62,908 bases of DNA from Paludibacteraceae bacterium (GTDB lineage: Bacteria; Bacteroidota; Bacteroidia; Bacteroidales; Paludibacteraceae). The position numbers were made by a program, and so were the translations under genes. The stretch lies in contig JAKSNS010000010.1 in assembly GCA_024399545.1 (NCBI GenBank), forward strand, positions 1 to 62,908, written 5' to 3'. The notes below the pieces were generated by a model. The model was not told the DNA's origin. It did not search any database and saw only the letters and a list, made by a program, of their open reading frames with translations. Each line of letters starts with the position of its first letter. Positions within the stretch are counted from its first letter, which is position 1. Shown in pieces: positions 62,223 through 62,908 of the stretch.

Positions 62223-62240
62223 GTTCGTAAATATACGAAC
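62223..62240. promoter_or_regulatory. ArsR operator 1 (before arsR)
   Basis: GTTCGTAAATATACGAAC, a perfect palindrome 15 bp before the arsR ATG and overlapping a likely -7 box (TATATTTA) on the minus strand, as expected for autorepression. Confidence 0.75.
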
Positions 62241-62517
62241 AGGATTCATATAAAAAAAAGAACTCTATGGTATGTTCTTTTATGTGATTTCATCACCCAA
62301 ACCAGCAGAATATATCATCTGATTCATGCGATGCAAGGTTTTTATCAACATTGACTCTAATTCGGGTGCAAAGATACAACTTTTTATTGAATGAGAACTG
62401 TTTTTTGCAATAATTTTTTGCACTAATTTTCTCTTATTTTTGAATGTGTTGATATATAAGATGTTATAAGGATTGTATGCTGTCGAGAAACAACTCTCGA
62501 AAAAACTTTCCGAAACA

Positions 62518-62549
62518 TTTGTCCAAGTCAGAAATTATTCCTACCTTTG
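62518..62549 (+). promoter_or_regulatory. Promoter of a short transcript near the window end
   Basis: TTTG (62518-62521), 20 bp, TACCTTTG (62542-62549): exact consensus. It would transcribe the 17-codon frame and the conserved hairpin element. Confidence 0.65.
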
Positions 62550-62565
62550 CAGCGTCAATTGAGAC

Positions 62566-62619
62566 ATGTCTTTAACAAAGGAAGAGATACAACTGTCGCG
62601 ATGTATGATGATGGACTGA
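62566..62619 (+). CDS. 17-codon ORF (leader peptide or gene remnant)
   Basis: ATG 17 bp after a consensus -7 box, encoding MSLTKEEIQLSRCMMMD. The stop is followed at once by the conserved hairpin element. It could be the head of a lost gene, a leader peptide or noise. Confidence 0.25.
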   Translation: MSLTKEEIQLSRCMMMD

Positions 62620-62624
62620 AAACT

Positions 62625-62681
62625 CGTGCAAACGAGAGCAGAAGCCAAATTTTATTTGGATTATGCCGAATGCAGCCGAGT
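62625..62681 (+). repeat. Conserved hairpin element, copy 2
   Basis: CGTGCAAACGAGAGCAGAA, hairpin CCAAAT-TTT-ATTTGG, then TTATGCCGAATGCAGCCGA. See copy 1 at 1039-1096: the flanks match, the stem differs but still pairs. Confidence 0.55.
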
Positions 62682-62908
62682 TTGGGTTTACCAATAGCCC
62701 TTAACATCGTTGCAGCGTAAAAACATACATGATGACGAATAAAGACTTTTGGGAATCTATTAATGCAATTTAAAAAAACGCATTTTTGCATACTATTTCC
62801 CCACAATCCTAATCGGTAACAAACTATAAAACATATTCTCCCTACACTACCCCATCCATCATTACATAAACAACCGTAGTCCCCAAATCTCCCCTGCTAC
62901 TACATACA

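Larger units (their letters stand above)
62241..62908. other. 668-bp end region without a convincing gene
   Basis: It contains a consensus promoter (62518-62549), a 17-codon frame and the second conserved hairpin element. Beyond 62682 there is low-complexity AT-rich sequence with no gene. A minus-strand frame (62555-62806) is judged spurious. Confidence 0.5.

Noticed and set aside
62555..62806. 83-codon minus-strand frame near the window end
   Set aside because: Runs opposite a consensus promoter and through the conserved hairpin element; no recognisable protein feature.

Overview
The window is a Bacteroidota chromosome segment, most likely Bacteroidales and possibly a Prevotellaceae relative. 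The signs are: -33 TTTG / -7 TAnnTTTG promoters about 20 bp apart in front of many genes, weak Shine-Dalgarno signals, a short (288 aa) RpoD, class III fructose-1,6-bisphosphatase, a subtype iii type VI secretion system (T6SSiii) and a Bacteroidota-style aryl-polyene/flexirubin-like lipid cluster. No rRNA, tRNA or CRISPR array was seen.

Layout. 1-0.8 kb: 5'-truncated TPR gene. 0.8-1.3 kb: dispersed repeats. 1.3-24.7 kb: one dense plus-strand operon for a T6SSiii: ClpV, TssB, TssC, four Hcp/TssD paralogues, a PEGA protein, a coiled-coil/beta-repeat protein, a DUF4280 PAAR-like tip, a ribosome-recycling-factor-like protein, VgrG, TssG, TssK, TssE, TssF and three envelope proteins. 24.8-36.4 kb: mostly housekeeping (AAA ATPase with DUF4143, TIGR04076 protein, fbp-nth-ftsK-lolA operon, divergent rpoD, MATE pump, YicC). 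36.6-51.3 kb: a minus-strand aryl-polyene-like operon (PlsC to MMPL exporter) with a divergent fabG-lolA pair. 51.3-58.8 kb: accessory region with two kinds of miniature elements, a broken Rpn nuclease gene, a candidate structured RNA, a DpnII-like restriction-modification cluster and a nucleotidyltransferase gene truncated by a decayed IS. 58.9-62.2 kb: arsenic-resistance genes under two matching ArsR operators. The last 700 bp hold a promoter, a 17-codon ORF and a repeat also found at 1.0 kb.

The standout is a complete ubiquitin-like cascade woven into the T6SS operon: an E1-like adenylyltransferase between VgrG and TssG, a beta-grasp Ubl ending in Gly and an E2 with HPN motif and catalytic Cys between TssF and the envelope genes, and a 783-aa membrane protein that carries a von Willebrand-like domain, a RING-H2-like zinc site predicted to be cytosolic, seven membrane spans and a C-terminal FHA-like domain. 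Overlapping start/stop codons tie these genes to core T6SS genes. I infer that Ubl attachment acts on T6SS assembly, firing or cargo. E1/E2/RING sets and T7SS-linked YukD Ubls are known in bacteria; I know of no description of a full E1-Ubl-E2-RING set inside a T6SS operon. A second oddity is the RRF-like protein between the PAAR and VgrG genes.
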